64,000 bases of DNA. Source: Blattamonas nauphoetae. Taxonomy: Eukaryota; Preaxostyla; Oxymonadida. Location of the stretch: positions 33,055 to 97,054 of the forward strand of contig JARBJD010000282.1 in the NCBI GenBank assembly GCA_033064195.1, in the 5' to 3' direction. Under the pieces are notes generated by a model that ran no database searches, was not told the origin of the DNA, and saw nothing but the letters and a program-made list of their open reading frames with translations. The position numbers and the translations under genes are program-made. Of this stretch, positions 63,815 to 64,000 are shown piece by piece. Within the stretch, counting starts at the first letter, position 1; each line of letters begins with the position of its first letter.

Positions 63815-64000
63815 ATGGCTGTGTCGGGTAGAGTTCATTTTGACTTGTGCGAAGCTGTATCCAAAGCAAAGGACGAAAGTGGGACTCTTGAGGCAGATCT
63901 CGTCGATATCAAACCACAACACACGCAGACGAGATTAGACGCTGAGCAGCTACGGCAGGACGAGTGGGAGATCGTCGTCAAGTCAATTCTCCACACCCAC
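63815..64000 (+). CDS. Unrecognised frame running off the right edge (partial)
   Basis: From ATG 63815 (MAVSGRVHFDLCEAVSKAKD) the frame is open to the window end, 62 codons, with a charged helical composition (LDAEQLRQDEWEIVVK). In-frame TGA codons lie just upstream, so the start is bounded. It could be the first exon of a gene to the right or a relic. Confidence 0.35.
   Translation, partial: MAVSGRVHFDLCEAVSKAKDESGTLEADLVDIKPQHTQTRLDAEQLRQDEWEIVVKSILHTH

Noticed and set aside
1-64000. CRISPR array, bacterial operon or prophage features
   Set aside because: Spliced eukaryotic genes and a Pol III-type tRNA show nuclear DNA; the regular repeats have no spacers.

Overview
The window is nuclear DNA of a unicellular eukaryote. 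Genes are cut by many very short GT...AG introns (29 to 132 nt where I could place them). TAA, TAG and TGA all act as stops. Proteins are typically eukaryotic: kinesin, RAD6-type E2, cyclin, TRF4-type poly(A) polymerase, SET/MYND. Some genes are very large, one of them 2688 codons in a single exon. The lineage cannot be fixed from sequence alone. From memory the style resembles oxymonad flagellates such as Blattamonas, but this is a guess. One Zn(II)2Cys6 (GAL4-type) gene is of a kind best known from fungi.

Positions 1 to about 32,120 are dense with apparently intact host genes. In order: a kinesin-1-like motor running off the left edge (-); a RAD6/UBE2A-like ubiquitin-conjugating enzyme (+); a PHO80-type cyclin (-); a Zn2Cys6 protein (-) divergent from an armadillo-like protein (+); a TRF4/TENT4-type non-canonical poly(A) polymerase (+); a small tail-anchored protein (-); two divergent disordered proteins; a tRNA-Gly(CCC); a SET/MYND protein (-); and a giant protein with two P-loops (-). 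Three gene pairs are head to head with only 50 to 229 bp between start codons, so shared promoters are likely.

From about 32,880 to the right edge the character changes to transposons, satellites and broken genes. A 4.68-kb element with 52-bp terminal inverted repeats (TIRs) carries two convergent pogo-like DDE transposase genes and a nested 355-bp mariner-type MITE. A 1.13-kb fold-back element has identical long arms. A graveyard of host-gene relics follows (protein kinase and two pieces of ABCC transporter). Next is a 2.8-kb Tc1/IS630-type element whose transposase gene is split by a recent 599-bp MITE. A five-exon, seemingly intact gene encodes a 678-residue transposase-like protein of a family I cannot name, and a frame-broken relative lies 3.5 kb downstream on the other strand. 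Three large minisatellites (30, 32 and about 30 bp units) fill much of 53.7 to 62 kb. A truncated pseudogene copy of the TRF4-like gene sits at 60.4 to 60.7 kb.

The intact genes do not form one pathway. They cover transport, ubiquitination, cell-cycle or phosphate signalling, transcription, RNA surveillance and chromatin. The main points of interest are the gene architecture (tiny introns, an intron directly after an ATG, an 18-nt microexon), the unusual domain combinations (kinesin with a Cys/His cluster and a 47-residue repeat, TRF4 with a large Cys-bearing insert, the dual P-loop giant) and the nested transposons.
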